DNA from: Siphonodentalium dalli | Taxonomy: Eukaryota > Mollusca > Scaphopoda > Gadilida > Siphonodentaliidae | NCBI GenBank assembly: GCA_032622095.1 | Contig: CP136064.1 | Span: 142,805,954-142,869,953, forward strand | Length of the DNA: 64,000 nt | Direction of reading: 5' to 3' | Shown here: positions 24,251 through 37,604 of the stretch, one piece after another | How positions within the stretch are numbered: position 1 is the first letter of the stretch | Layout: each line of letters begins with the position of its first letter | Made by a program: the position numbers and the translations under genes | The notes under the pieces: generated by a model | Database searches by the model: none | The model's input: the letters and a program-made list of their open reading frames with translations, nothing else | Told to the model about the DNA's origin: nothing

Positions 24251-25021
24251 AAGTTCGTGGTAAATATTTGGTCTGTTCTGATCTACAAGTTTAATTTAGT
24301 AAATTTACACTAAATTACAGTATTGTCTTGTCATTAACCTTACGATATACATGTAATGCAATTTAAACAAGAGTTACGTGAGTCAATGATAGATAAATTG
24401 CTCACCATTCACCGATTCAGATTTTGAAAAAAATAACAAGCATGGTCCCAACTTGCAAGCGGAAGTGTTCGGTTTTCACAGAAATGTGGAAACTAGCTGA
24501 AACGGATCTTATTTAAAATTTTAAATGTTGAATTATAACCTGATCCTAACGAGTATAACCTTATAGAACGATGATGGGTTGATTGATTTGATATAATGAT
24601 CAGATGATGAGTACATGTACGTATTCCGCACCAACACTGCAACAGTTAGTGGTTACACATCAGCAAAATAATGAACAAATATTGTTTTAAAATACTCCCG
24701 TGTTTCATTTCCTGTGTAGTCCAAATATCTCTACGAATCGATGTTAAATCATAGAAGTGTGCCTCTGAATTCTGGAATCAATCGCAGGACCATTTTATGA
24801 GCATTCATGTAAGAACATTTAAATTCTATCCAGCCGCCATTTTCAGTCAAAGTTCAAATTTGCATTTGGCCGGGTTGAAAAGAGACCACGTGGCGTTTTC
24901 AGCCAATCACACGAGCCGATGAGTTCTCCCACTGTCAAACACTCGTAGGATACGTACATATAACACTCCCAGAGAGACAAACCGTTCCTCGTGAGACACA
25001 AATTAACCATCGAAATTATTA
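24251..25021. other. Non-coding tract before the tandem duplication
   Basis: No gene or repeat recognised. It forms the unique left flank of the duplication; the breakpoint is at 25,022. Confidence 0.4.
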
Positions 25022-25572
25022 CTCCCCAAGATTGACCCTCATGTGTTTAGTGTGTAAAGAGAGATATCCTTAACTACTTCGAATTTTAATGGTGTGAGAT
25101 ATACCTTGCCCTGTCAAGTACTTTGATGACAAATAACTATTTGTGATTATGTTCGTTTTTTCACTTGTTGATGGTTGGTCGAATTAACGCTATATAAATT
25201 CCGGGCACGGATAGAGGCATTTTTTTAATATCGGAGACTATAAATTACATGTATACTTAAAAGCATACGAAACGATTTCTGGTGACATTCCAGTCATAAA
25301 CATAGTCTGTGTAATCAAAAACACGCACGATGTGTCTTAAGTAAGCATGAAGTAAGTTTTATCTTTCATCAATCTTACTGTATATTTCCACTGTGTTTAT
25401 CAAGTAATACTTTCCCCACAACACAATTCGGCATTTTATGTCACTACGGTCAAGGTAATTCAATATTTCTGCAGCTGGAGAAAAAATATCAAAATAAAAA
25501 AAAATAAAACAAATTCCCTACCCACCTACCCTAATTTTTTCGTTCCGTAAGCGGAAACATACAATATTTTTT

Positions 25573-25650
25573 TAGAGGTGCCACGATTATTGATATTGAT
25601 AATCGGTCATCAATAATCGACTGTAAACGATTAATCATACCTAATAACAT
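25573..25650. repeat. hAT-like end fragment (GGTGCCACGATTATTG)
   Basis: TAGAGGTGCCACGATTATTG followed by AATCGG and CGATTAATCAT resembles the AGGGGTGTCACGATTAATCG ends of a common hAT-type MITE class. A complement-oriented relative, ending GATTAATCGTGACACCCCTA, is at about 61,560-61,664. The copy-2 equivalent is 35,526-35,603. Confidence 0.5.
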
Positions 25651-25697
25651 CAGTGGAAGTATTCCGTAATATGGCCTATTGGCTGGGTGCTGGTTAA

Positions 25698-26972
25698 GAA
25701 TGCCGGCTGATACGGACCCTGGCTCTTACGGACCCTGGCTCATACGGACCCTGGCTTTTACGGACCACCGGCTGATACGGACCCTGGCTTATACGGACCC
25801 TCGGCTTATACGGACCCTGGCTCATACGGACCTCAATTAAAATATACAATTTAATTTTTATGTTTATTTAAATAAAATCAAAATACTGACAACATACATA
25901 CTGAGATAACAAAAAATCTGATCATAACAAAAATGGAACAACGTTACATCAGACGAACATTATCTAAATTGGGGCGTACAGCTTGGCGGCTTCTTTCAGT
26001 AGTTTGCTGGCAGTTATCCTCATCGACGAGTAGTAGCTGTTGTGCTCTCAAGTAGAACATTCAGGTTCAATGCAGTCATTGTGGAATTATGCCAGTCAAA
26101 AATAAATCAGTTGAATATATACCAGTTGTGTTTTTACTAACATGTTTTCATAACAAATCAAACTCAGTGGATTCATACTGTTCACCATTCACTGACCATT
26201 CATCGTCGCGTGTCTGTTTATAGAACAATATAAGGGATCACACACGAGTGTGTATACAAGGGACAATAAATAAGTTGAAACAAGTTGTGTTTTTACTAAC
26301 ATGTTTTCGTAACAAATCAAACTAAGTGGATTCATCCTGATCACCATTCACTACCATTTATCATCGCGTGTCTGTTTATACAACGACATAAAGGGATCGC
26401 ACGCGCGTGTTTATACAACGATGAAGAGATTAATTAACGTGATTCAATAAATGCTTTTTCAAGCCAGAACATTACCGAAATTCTCAATTAATACAGATAT
26501 ATGTGTGAAAATACAATCATAATTATATATTATATTCATAAATATAAGTTTGAAAAAAACCGAACAAATCGGTTAAATTCATAAATATAAGTTTGAAAAT
26601 CACCAAAAAAAAATACAAAAATTCTCAATTAATACAGATATATGTGTGAAATGACAATCATAATTATATATTAAATTCATAAATATAAGTTTGAAAATCA
26701 CTGAAAAAATCAGCTATATTCATAAATATAAGTTTGAAAATCACCAAAAAAATCACCGAAATTCTCAATTAATACAGATATATGTGTAAAAAGACAATCA
26801 TAATTATATATTAAATTCATAAATATAAATTTGAAAATTGCATATTTTAATTGAGGTCCGTATGAGCCGGGGCCCGTATAAGCCAGGGTCCGTATCAGCC
26901 GGTGGTCCGTTAAAGCCAGGGTCCGTAAGAGCCAGGGTCCGTAAGAGCCAGGGTCCGTATAAGCCGCATACC
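25698..26972. mobile_element. Non-autonomous transposon, 1,275 bp, 8-bp target duplication
   Basis: Flanked by CTGGTTAA on both sides (25,690-25,697 and 26,973-26,980). The copy-2 site (35,643-35,650) has a single CTGGTTAA and no element, which fixes both ends. The inverted ends are about 150 bases of tandem ACGGACCCTGGCT(C/T)(A/T)T units with one CCGGCTGAT variant, ending TCAATTAAAATAT. The interior has a two-copy repeat of about 157 bases (GTTGTGTTTTTACTAACATG, near 26,126 and 26,283) and an AT-rich repeat (26,470-26,830). No transposase. An 8-bp duplication fits hAT; the long inverted ends would also suit a Mutator-like element, so the superfamily is open. Confidence 0.93.
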
Positions 26973-26980
26973 CTGGTTAA

Positions 26981-28074
26981 CTGCACTGCCGCTGGTTGTT
27001 TGAGGCATCGGCCAATGTAATTTGTACGTAAACAAAGTGCATCATAGACCACTGTTAATGACCTGTAGCGAATTGTACTCTAGGGGTATATATAAACTAC
27101 AGTTTTATTTCTCTTTTAAGGGAGGACCGTTAATCAAGAATGGAATGGGGTTCATTGTTACCATTGACGCGCTAAGCGATGGAACTCCATAATTGTGAAT
27201 AACTTGGAGTCAGTTATAAGCCCAAAACTTGTTATGTGTGGTGAACTAAATGTAGTCAAGACTAATTATACTTGTTGTGCAAGAATGAAAATAAAAAAGG
27301 GAACTATGTGTCATTTAATATAGATCAACTTAAACCTTAACTTAAGATAAAACAAAAAAATGCAGTCAAATTGTGACCTATTCCCAGTAGTGTCACAAGT
27401 CCAAGTCGAAACTTGTACTACTATGACCCCACTCGGAATAAGTTAAGATTATTTTATAAATATAAATAGCGGATTTAGAAATGTAGGTTCAATCTATTAA
27501 TAACAGAGAAACGAGCAGCTAAAGCAAAGGGTCTTGCTCACATGGCAAGGTAGAGACGACTACAACTGATGGAACCTAACAAGGATATACCCACGCTGAT
27601 GAAAAAGGGAGATGACACAAACAGAAATAAAAATTGATGCGATTTATTGTCTATATATATTTGATGATTATTTCTATTTTGATATGCCGTGACAATATAG
27701 TGAGGTGGAGTCTAAATATTCATAAATGAAATCATTCAATAAATATTAAATTATACTGAAGTGTTATCCAGTGGTATAAAGGGGCTAACTGAGTAAGGAT
27801 CCCTAAGAAATCCCATCTCGGCGGTCTCCCGGAAATCCAAACTCAGCCGACCCCATGAGAATCATGGGAGCAACTCATTAAGTTTATTTATATAAAGGGA
27901 CATAACTGATTCACCTCTGGGCGTCAAAATATGATCACGGCATAACAAAAAATAAAACTTTTCATCCACCCACCCCAATAATAACAAATACATTTATCAA
28001 AGTCCACCCCCTTAATAATAATAAAGCATAACTACCAACATATCCCTAAAGACCTTTTAAACAGTGCTAATATA
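26981..28074. other. Non-coding tract within duplication copy 1
   Basis: No gene recognised; AT-rich. The same holds for its copy-2 counterpart at 35,651-36,744. Confidence 0.4.
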
Positions 28075-28755
28075 TGACCATAGTAAAATATTGTATTATA
28101 ATAACTACAACCTTAATCAAATCCAATGCATAATCATAAGCAAAATATTGTATTATAATAACTACCACCTTAATCAAATCCAATGCATAATCATAAGCAA
28201 ATTATTTTCATTATATCAATTACCCCCTTAATAAAATCCAATGTATAACCATAAGCAAAATATTATATTATAATAACTACCACCTTAATCAAATCCAATG
28301 CATAATCATAAGCAAATTATTTTCATTATATCAATTACCCCTTAATCAAATCAAATGTATAACCATAAGCAAAATATTGTATTATAATAACTACCACCTT
28401 AATCAAATCTTATGCATAATCATAAGCAAATTATTTTCATTATATCAATTACCCCCTTAATCAAATCCAATGTATAACCATAAGCAAAATATTATATTAT
28501 AATAACTACCACCTTAATCAAATCCAATGCATACTCAAAAGCAAATTATTTTCATTATATCAATTACCCCTTAATCAAATCCAATGTATAACCATAAGCA
28601 AAATATTGTATTATAATAACTACCACCTTAATCAAATCCAATGCATACTCAAAAGCAAATTATTTTCATTATATCAATTACCCCTTAATCAAATCCAATG
28701 TATAACCATAAGCAAAATATTGTATTATAATAACTACCACCTTAATCAAATCCAA
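28075..28755. repeat. Tandem repeat, about 114-bp period (copy 1)
   Basis: About six units made of TATTGTATTATAATAACTAC, CACCTTAATCAAATCCAATG, CATAATCATAAGCAAATTAT and TTTCATTATATCAATTACCC. Unit starts are about 114-115 bases apart, and some half-units are more alike than others. It is repeated at 36,745-37,425 in copy 2 with the same unit number. Confidence 0.9.
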
Positions 28756-28934
28756 AAAGGATGCAAGGCAGTGAAAACTCTATAAACATCGGTAAAAGCA
28801 AGAGGACAACACTCGCAGATAACCAGTTATATACCAGCATTAATGGACCATGATATAATTCAGAGCGTCGTGTTTATTTGAGTTAGTCAGACTCTTTAGT
28901 GTAATCTGTCGTGTATGAAACACAGGGCAAGAAT

Positions 28935-29365
28935 ACGTACACAGACGCATATGAACATGAATTATTTACTGTTTGGAAAAACAACAACAATAAAGAGCGT
29001 TGTCTCAGTAAGGTAGTAAGCCTCGAAAATATAGTTTGATAATTGTGTCAAACAACGTCGGATTACGTTTACAAAGAAACATTTGAACTTGAATTATTTC
29101 CTGCTTGGCAAAACAACAACAACAACAACAATAAAGAGCGTTGATTCCGCAAGGTAATAAGCCTCGAAAATATGGTTTCACAATTGTGACAAACAAACGT
29201 CGGATTACGTTTACAAAGAAACATTTGAACTTGAATTATTTACTGTTTGGCAAAACAACAACAACAATAAAGAGCGTTGTTTCCGCAAGGTAATAAGCCT
29301 CGAAAATATGGTTTCACAATTGTGACAAACAAACGTCGGATTACGTTTACAAAGAAACATTTAGA
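28935..29365. repeat. Tandem repeat, about 136-142-bp period (copy 1)
   Basis: About three units containing TGGCAAAACAACAACAAC, AATAAAGAGCGTTG, CGCAAGGTAATAAGCCTCG and CGTCGGATTACGTTTACAAA. The AAC microsatellite inside differs in length between units. The copy-2 counterpart is 37,605-38,035. Confidence 0.85.
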
Positions 29366-29639
29366 CCCATAAATCTATGGTGAACCCATCGGGAATAAAT
29401 CAGCAAACAAAATTCCAGGAGTTGGTCATGTACTGACAGATTCGAGAGTAAAGGGATTACCAAAGCTTACGAAGTTGTAGGAACTTGCCCACCCGAGGGG
29501 AAAAAACGATGCACATTTCCTTTACATGGAAACAACAGAGCGTGATATCTAATTGAGCTAATAAGGAACATCATACAAGTCCACTTGACATAAATTTTAT
29601 CATAATTCCACCTGCTCGCCATTAACATTAGAACCATAA

Positions 29640-30655
29640 TACAAGTTATTTGACATATAATTGATCATAATTCCACAACTGCTCGCTTTTATCTTGGCTA
29701 AATTTTTGGGGCCGTATTTACCCAAATACCATACCAGAACAGAAATGACATTTTTACAAATGTACGTGGTTCGCATCACACACGATTTTCGTTACTTCCG
29801 GTATATGTTATTTCGGCGTGGCGCGAAATTTCCCAACGATAATGTAAACAGAAATGGGGGGTAATTCTATTTGAGAAAAATTAGAAACATCATAAAAGTT
29901 TATTTTACATAAAATTTATCATAATTCCACAACTGCTCGCTTTTATCTTGGCTAAATTTTTGGGGCCGTATTTACCCAAATACCATACCAGAACAGAAAT
30001 GACATTTTTACAAATGTACGTGGTTCGCATCACACACGATTTTCGTTACTTCCGGTATATGTTATTTCGGCGTGGTGCGAAATTTCCCAACGATAATGTA
30101 AACAGAAATGGGGGGTAATTCTATTTGAGAAAAATTAGAAACATCATAAAAGTTTATTTTACATAAAATTTATCATAATTCCACAACTGCTCGCTTTTAT
30201 CTTGGCTAAATTTTTGGGGCCGTATTTACCCAAATACCATACCAGAACAGAAATGACATTTTTACAAATGTACGTGGTTCGCATCACACACGATTTTCGT
30301 TACTTCCGGTATATGTTATTTCGGCGTGGTGCGAAATTTCCCAACGATAATGTAAACAGAAATGGGGGGTAATTCTATTTGAGAAAAATTAGAAACATCA
30401 TACAAGTTTATTTGACATATAATTGATCAGAATTCCACAAACTGCTCGCTAATATCTTGGCTAAATTTCGGGGCCGCATTTACCAAACAATACCATACCG
30501 GATCAGAAATGACATCTTTTCAAATGCACGTGGTTCGCATCACACACGATTTTCGTTACTTCCTGTATATGTTATTTCGGCGAGGCGCAAAATTTCCCAA
30601 CGATAATGTAAACAGAAATGGGAGGTAATTCTATTTGAGAATATTAGAAACCATC
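29640..30655. repeat. Tandem repeat, 254-bp period, four units (copy 1)
   Basis: TTCCACAA marks the units at 29,671, 29,925, 30,179 and 30,433, giving an exact period of 254. Units 1-3 are almost identical; unit 4 is more diverged. Each holds TTTTGGGGCCGTATTTACCC, CGTGGTTCGCATCACACACG and AATGTAAACAGAAATGGGGG. A partial unit precedes the array (near 29,560-29,600). The 67-residue frame inside is a repeat by-product. The copy-2 counterpart is 38,310-39,325. Confidence 0.92.
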
Positions 30656-32164
30656 ATCCACATTTATTTGACATATAGACTCATCGCATCCTTCCGTTTG
30701 AGTGATATATCGCTCTTTAACACCAAATGCCACATCTCTGTATTCATCGTAGTTGGTCTATTCCATCAGAATTGTATAAACTAAATAAAATAACAAACTA
30801 AAGAATGCGGGCATGCAATAATAATGGCCTTAAGGGAGAATAGTGGTGCTTGTGCAGAGAGTATAGTTGTCAGACAACGCCGATGAGTATACAGTACATT
30901 TACATATGGTTCTTAACAGGCAATGTTTTTGAGGAATTATGCGATGAGTCTAAATTCTCGAATGAACAAATTTATCTACATGGTTTCAACATTTGTTTGG
31001 CGGTATGCGCAAGTGACATGAATTGGCAATTTGATGCCGCACATTAAGCGAGTCCAAGAATACAGTCATTCTGCGGCCAAGTGTCGCGACGATATTCCGT
31101 TCCCCATACGCTCGGACCGAATATATACTTGACACGTGTTAGAAATTTATAATAACAACGTCCAATCTAAAGTTTTTGCCAGATATGCATCGGTGGCTAG
31201 TGTACACAATGAATATAGTGTAATATTATCGTGTTTGTGACGGATATGAATATCAGGGAATTATTTCAAATCAGAATATATTCAGACAAAAAAAAATATC
31301 AGCTTGGTAAATTAACTCGGTTGAATCATGGCCACATCAATACCAATAAAAAATATTCTCATCTCCCCCATACCTCACGGAATAATTGCTACCCTACTAT
31401 AGAGAAATTAGCAATACATACCAGCGTCGTTGTAAATACGAATCAGTCTAAAAATTCTATACATTTTCACCACGTTATAAAGGCCGGCCAAATTCACCAT
31501 TGACCAATCACGATTATTTCCATTCACTCGATTTCCACGAGGTCACTCACCGAGTGAACGCCATGCTTTACACAAAGACTTCGTTCTGACCGAGTGCGCA
31601 TTCACCCGAGAATTAGCCATAATTGGTAAATTGTCCGTTGGTGCTCTCGTGTTCGTAAATTAAGGTCACACAATTTAACGATACCATGCAAAAAATATTA
31701 AAGAGACTATTACCTTTCCGATTTAATGCGATACCCATGTTTAAAGAGCCTTCACTCATTTACAATACAATTGACACAAGGTATAATTGTTACAGACCAA
31801 TGGACCAAATGCATTGAATACCAGCACAGTTCTCGGCGATTTTTATGGTTACAATATTTGTGAGTTCATTAGAATGAACGTAGCGATTAATTTCAGTGTT
31901 ATGAATAGCCAAACATACAAACAATATAAAAGTAGGAAAGCACGATGGATGGCGGGCAGTTCCTAAAAAAGAGGAAACTATAAGTTTCATTAAACTTCCA
32001 GTGCGTAGATATTAACAATCACAAAGGTGTGCCCCCACCTGTAAATTGCAGGACTTAGAACAAGTTAAGTATTTGATAATATCGAATTTCATTCAGCAAT
32101 CACCGCATGATATGCGACAGCATGTACTAGTAATACCTAAGTGTACTTCTACAAACAAAGTATA
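30656..32164. other. Non-coding tract within duplication copy 1
   Basis: Contains a few short open frames on + (30,850-31,047; 31,231-31,503) without recognisable domains. They are identical in copy 2 (39,520-39,717; 39,901-40,173), but that reflects recent duplication, not selection. Confidence 0.35.
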
Positions 32165-32270
32165 GTCGCAAATGACATCGCTGAGAACATCGCTGATTAA
32201 AATGCCGTCGCAGAGAACATCGCTGATTAAAATGCCGTCGCGGAGAATATCGCTGATTAAAATGCCGTAG
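32165..32270. repeat. 30-bp minisatellite, about three units (copy 1)
   Basis: CATCGCTGATTAAAATGCCG followed by TCGC(A/G)GAGAA, repeated with a 30-base period. Because 30 is divisible by three, one minus-strand frame reads a 10-residue repeat (GILISDVLCD), which is not evidence of a gene. The copy-2 counterpart is 40,835-40,940. Confidence 0.8.
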
Positions 32271-32373
32271 GTTTTCTGGTTTCCAGAAAATGTCAATCAA
32301 CTCCCCATTGGTCCAATCAGATTCAAGGGCGCGTACATTCAGTTCATTGAACACGGTGGCGGTCGGCATATTT

Positions 32374-33846
32374 CAAGAATTGAATTGAATTGTTTATTAG
32401 CAAAGTCAACATCTAAGTTGCAACATGCCATACAACGTATTTACACAACATTATACAAATAATACACAACATACATATACATCAATAAATGAGTTCATCA
32501 TATTATATGATATTGATAATAAATACAAATAATGCTAATACATTTGGGAATATGTTTTCTGAAATGGTTTAATTCATATAATATTTACATTATATATAAT
32601 ATAATGTAATACTTGCTTCATGGTAACTTTATAAACGCTAATTTTAAGAAAATGCTCACTCTTTTCAATATACTTATGTTAAGCAGTGACAGCAGTCTGT
32701 AGAATTTATTTCTGTTAGGGTTTTCCCAGTAATACTTCGGTATATAGGTTTCTCGCAGATCGTTAAGTTCAGTACACAAAATAACAAAATGGTATTCATC
32801 ACATACATTTTCGCCACATAACGGGCATTTCGTGTCTTTACATGTACTTTTATTCCATCTGCATTGCTGTATCGGTAGTCTGTGATTGGCTGTTCTAAAT
32901 TTCAGTAAATACGTAGCTAGATGCATGAGATGGCATATATACTAAGTATCGGCTCAATCTGACAGAATCCTTTATGTTTCGATAAAATATGGCACGACTT
33001 GAAATAGACATATTTAGCATGCCGAAGAGGCAGCATGTGTGTTGCTCTATTAATTTCGCTTTCATGTGTTTCATGTCTGTCTTGCTTAGTGGTGACTGAT
33101 TCTGCCACGCACTTTCCATATTTACTTCTCGCAGAGTTTCTTTGATAAACGAAATCCATTTAATCTTGTTTTGTAGTATGGCATCACCATCATTGAGATA
33201 TCTGAGTAGAAGGAATACATTTTTAGCTAATTCTGATCCTTCGTGCGATACTAGTTTTGACCAATATGATATGGCTCGGCACTTAATTTCGATCATTACG
33301 GGGTATCTTCCCAATTCTGCATATACCATGTAGTTTGGTGTGCTAGACTTCATTGTTGTGATAATTTTGCAGAATTTAAGATGTATGGTCTCCAAAATTT
33401 GAGTTTTCTCGAAACACCAAACTTCACCACCATACAGCATAATCGGCATAATCATAGAGTCAAACAATTTAAACATAATATCTAGAGGCAGCCGCAGCTT
33501 TCTTGTTCTATTCAAAAGGCCATACATGGCTCTCGTTGCTGTATTCTGGGTCTGTTTAATCGATTGACAGAATCTACCATTGTAAAAGAATTTAATACCG
33601 AGGTATTTAAATTCTTTTAGAATTTGTATTTCTTGGCCCCGATAAGTGAATATTGGTAAGTTCTTTGACAATTTGTTAGTAAAAATTACCATTTTCGTTT
33701 TAACTGTATTTACTTGGAGGTTCCATGCCTCGGCATAATCTGCGAATGCTGAAAGTGCACGATGCATATTGTCCTCCGAGTCTGAGAGGATCACGGTATC
33801 GTCTGCGTATAATAAACACAATATATTTATAAAACATCCAATATGT
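32374..33846 (-). pseudogene. LINE 3' part: RT from YADD to C-terminus, copy 1
   Basis: Minus-strand remnant of a non-LTR retrotransposon. From 33,846 downward it reads CLLYADDTVILSDSED (catalytic YADD), then LQVNTVKTKMVIF, EFKYLGIKFF and PIMLYGGEVWCFE (RT thumb region), and after a frameshift near 32,920 a C-terminal part with RTANHRLP and CPLCGENVCDEYHFVILC (CxxC...H...C zinc knuckle), stopping at 32,618. A 3' UTR follows, ending in a TTGAA-type repeat tail at 32,374-32,392. The part upstream of YADD is absent here because copy 1 of the duplication ends inside the DNA element that interrupts the gene. The clade is uncertain. Confidence 0.9.
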
Positions 33847-33853
33847 TCAAAAT

Positions 33854-34978
33854 AAGGGTGAAATTTGGTTTGTGGGTGCGTGTGGGTCCATTATATGTGT
33901 ATGTGGTGTTATTTCCAACTTTGATGACTTATTTTTCGAGTTATAAGCATTATTTGAATGCAAAGCTACTAAACAACGAACACAAACGAACATGAGATTA
34001 GCCGTATTGCAAAGGTGTTAATAAAGGTGTTAATTAACTACCGCCTTCTCTATGGCTTATACTCTGTCTCTTTGTCACTGAGTTGTTTTGACTTAGTTAG
34101 GTTGTCTTATTATTACTTCGTTTAACTTCCCTGGCACCACACTGCTCTTTCAGTAGAGCTTCAGGTACTAGAATCAAAGTTTGTTTTATATACAATCGAA
34201 TATTTATATATTATTTTACACTGACTCAGCCCCGGCGGAACGATGGGCAGAGTTTGTTCTCCTTGAAGTCAGTGCATGGATGAAAATGGCTCCAGCAAAA
34301 TGTTGCATTATTTAAATCATTAAAATCAAGTAATGTACTTATTTGATATGAATCCAAGAAGTCTATATTTTATTTTATCACATGATTAGCACTATTTTCC
34401 TATGTAATATTCGAGCGTAATAGACACGTGTAATATCGTTGCGTGCAATGACGTCACGCTGCTCTTTGGGACAAAGTTCTCTGTCTGTTAATTATTGTTG
34501 TTTTCGATAAAAAATTAAGCGATTATATGACCATGTGATAAAAAGTATCTCAAACTCGTTCTATTTTATACGTAATTTATCAACCTCGTCCACTAAATTC
34601 TATTTGAGCCTCGGTAAACCTCGACTCAAATCGAATTTAGTGAACTCGGTTGATAAATTCCGTATAAAATAGAAACTCATGTGAGATCCTATATGTATAT
34701 TTACATACTATATGCTAACTTTCTGTCGTTTGTTGGTGATCGTCTTGGTTTTTGATGTCTTCACTCTTTCCTTTTTTTTGTCCATTTTTTTTTTGCCAGA
34801 GCGGTAGTTTTGGGTATAGTTAATTGTCATCAGTTGAAGTTTGGAATTTGGAATTGTCACTCACAAAATTAAGAAGTCTTCGCATTAGTCTGTCTCGTTG
34901 TTCGGCCGTCATATTTGTTCAAATTTCGTGTCTCACTTCCAAAGATGATGCAATGCCTGATAATGTAAAATCCCCTCC
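33854..34978. mobile_element. Left part of an inverted-repeat DNA element, cut by duplication
   Basis: Same sequence as 42,524-43,648. It begins AAGGGTGAAATTTGG and carries the left inverted repeat, the AACAACGAACACAAACGAAC word and a hairpin at about 34,555-34,680. It stops at the tandem-duplication junction, so the right inverted repeat is absent in this copy. Confidence 0.85.
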
Positions 34979-36744
34979 CCAAGATTGACCCTCATGTGTT
35001 TAGTGTGTAAAGAGAGATATCCTTAACTACTTCGAATTTGAATGGTGTGAGATATACCTTGCCCTGTCAAGTACTTTGATGACAAATAACTATTTGTGAT
35101 TATGTTCGTTTTTTCACTTGTTGATGGTTGGTCGAATTAACGTTATATAAATTCCGGGCACGGATAGAGGCATTTTTTTAATATCGGAGACTATAAATTA
35201 CATGTATACTTAAAAGCATACGAAACGATTTCTGGTGAAATTCCAGTCATAAACATAGTCTGTGTAATCAAAAACACGCACGATGTGTCTTAAGTAAGCA
35301 TGAAGTAAGTTTTATCTTTCATCAATCTTACTGTATATTTCCACTGTGTTTATCAAGTAATACTTTCCCCACAACACAATTCGGCATTTTATGTCACTAC
35401 GGTCAAGGTAATTCAATATTTCTGCAGCTGGAGAAAAAATATCAAAATAAAAAAAAATAAAACAAATTCCCTACCCACCTACCCTAATTTTTTCGTTCCG
35501 TAAGCGGAAACATACAATATTTTTTTAGAGGTGCCACGATTATTGATATTGATAATCGGTCATCAATAATCGACTGTAAACGATTAATCATACCTAATAA
35601 CATCAGTGGAAGTATTCCGTAATATGGCCTATTGGCTGGGTGCTGGTTAACTGCACTGCCGCTGGTTGTTTGAGGCATCGGCCAATGTAATTTGTACGTA
35701 AACAAAGTGCATCATAGACCACTGTTAATGACCTGTAGCGAATTGTACTCTAGGGGTATATATAAACTACAGTTTTATTTCTCTTTTAAGGGAGGACCGT
35801 TAATCAAGAATGGAATGGGGTTCATTGTTACCATTGACGCGCTAAGCGATGGAACTCCATAATTGTGAATAACTTGGAGTCAGTTATAAGCCCAAAACTT
35901 GTTATGTGTGGTGAACTAAATGTAGTCAAGACTAATTATACTTGTTGTGCAAGAATGAAAATAAAAAAGGGAACTATGTGTCATTTAATATAGATCAACT
36001 TAAACCTTAACTTAAGATAAAACAAAAAAATGCAGTCAAATTGTGACCTATTCCCAGTAGTGTCACAAGTCCAAGTCGAAACTTGTACTACTATGACCCC
36101 ACTCGGAATAAGTTAAGATTATTTTATAAATATAAATAGCGGATTTAGAAATGTAGGTTCAATCTATTAATAACAGAGAAACGAGCAGCTAAAGCAAAGG
36201 GTCTTGCTCACATGGCAAGGTAGAGACGACTACAACTGATGGAACCTAACAAGGATATACCCACGCTGATGAAAAAGGGAGATGACACAAACAGAAATAA
36301 AAATTGATGCGATTTATTGTCTATATATATTTGATGATTATTTCTATTTTGATATGCCGTGACAATATAGTGAGGTGGAGTCTAAATATTCATAAATGAA
36401 ATCATTCAATAAATATTAAATTATACTGAAGTGTTATCCAGTGGTATAAAGGGGCTAACTGAGTAAGGATCCCTAAGAAATCCCATCTCGGCGGTCTCCC
36501 GGAAATCCAAACTCAGCCGACCCCATGAGAATCATGGGAGCAACTCATTAAGTTTATTTATATAAAGGGACATAACTGATTCACCTCTGGGCGTCAAAAT
36601 ATGATCACGGCATAACAAAAAATAAAACTTTTCATCCACCCACCCCAATAATAACAAATACATTTATCAAAGTCCACCCCCTTAATAATAATAAAGCATA
36701 ACTACCAACATATCCCTAAAGACCTTTTAAACAGTGCTAATATA

Positions 36745-37425
36745 TGACCATAGTAAAATATTGTATTATAATAACTACAACCTTAATCAAATCCAATGCA
36801 TAATCATAAGCAAAATATTGTATTATAATAACTACCACCTTAATCAAATCCAATGCATAATCATAAGCAAATTATTTTCATTATATCAATTACCCCCTTA
36901 ATAAAATCCAATGTATAACCATAAGCAAAATATTATATTATAATAACTACCACCTTAATCAAATCCAATGCATAATCATAAGCAAATTATTTTCATTATA
37001 TCAATTACCCCTTAATCAAATCAAATGTATAACCATAAGCAAAATATTGTATTATAATAACTACCACCTTAATCAAATCTTATGCATAATCATAAGCAAA
37101 TTATTTTCATTATATCAATTACCCCCTTAATCAAATCCAATGTATAACCATAAGCAAAATATTATATTATAATAACTACCACCTTAATCAAATCCAATGC
37201 ATACTCAAAAGCAAATTATTTTCATTATATCAATTACCCCTTAATCAAATCCAATGTATAACCATAAGCAAAATATTGTATTATAATAACTACCACCTTA
37301 ATCAAATCCAATGCATACTCAAAAGCAAATTATTTTCATTATATCAATTACCCCTTAATCAAATCCAATGTATAACCATAAGCAAAATATTGTATTATAA
37401 TAACTACCACCTTAATCAAATCCAA
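36745..37425. repeat. Tandem repeat, about 114-bp period (copy 2)
   Basis: Counterpart of 28,075-28,755, at a constant offset of 8,670 and with no change in unit number. Confidence 0.9.
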
Positions 37426-37604
37426 AAAGGATGCAAGGCAGTGAAAACTCTATAAACATCGGTAAAAGCAAGAGGACAACACTCGCAGATAACCAGTTAT
37501 ATACCAGCATTAATGGACCATGATATAATTCAGAGCGTCGTGTTTATTTGAGTTAGTCAGACTCTTTAGTGTAATCTGTCGTGTATGAAACACAGGGCAA
37601 GAAT

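Larger units (their letters stand above)
25022..34974. repeat. Tandem duplication, copy 1 (9,953 bp)
   Basis: This segment is repeated directly at 34,975-43,648. By eye only about a dozen single-base differences are visible (for example near 25,088, 25,184, 29,104, 30,563, 33,492, 33,884, 34,136 and 34,681), plus one 1,283-bp insertion in this copy. The offset is 9,953 before the insertion and 8,670 after it. The junction at 34,975-34,978 shares CTCC with the far right breakpoint (43,645-43,648), a 4-bp microhomology. Copy 1 ends inside a DNA element that is complete only in copy 2. An assembly artefact (two haplotypes joined) is possible. Confidence 0.95.

Noticed and set aside
28075-30655. 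Regularly spaced repeats considered as CRISPR-like arrays
   Set aside because: Whole units of 114-254 bases are repeated without unique spacers; eukaryotic context. They are ordinary tandem repeats.
31231-31503. 90-residue frame preserved in both duplication copies
   Set aside because: Identity follows from the very recent duplication; no domain, codon pattern or neighbour supports a gene.
32093-32369. 10-residue peptide repeats (GILISDVLCD, RRHFNQRCSL) on the minus strand
   Set aside because: Produced by a 30-bp minisatellite whose length is a multiple of three; two frames are both open, and no gene context exists.
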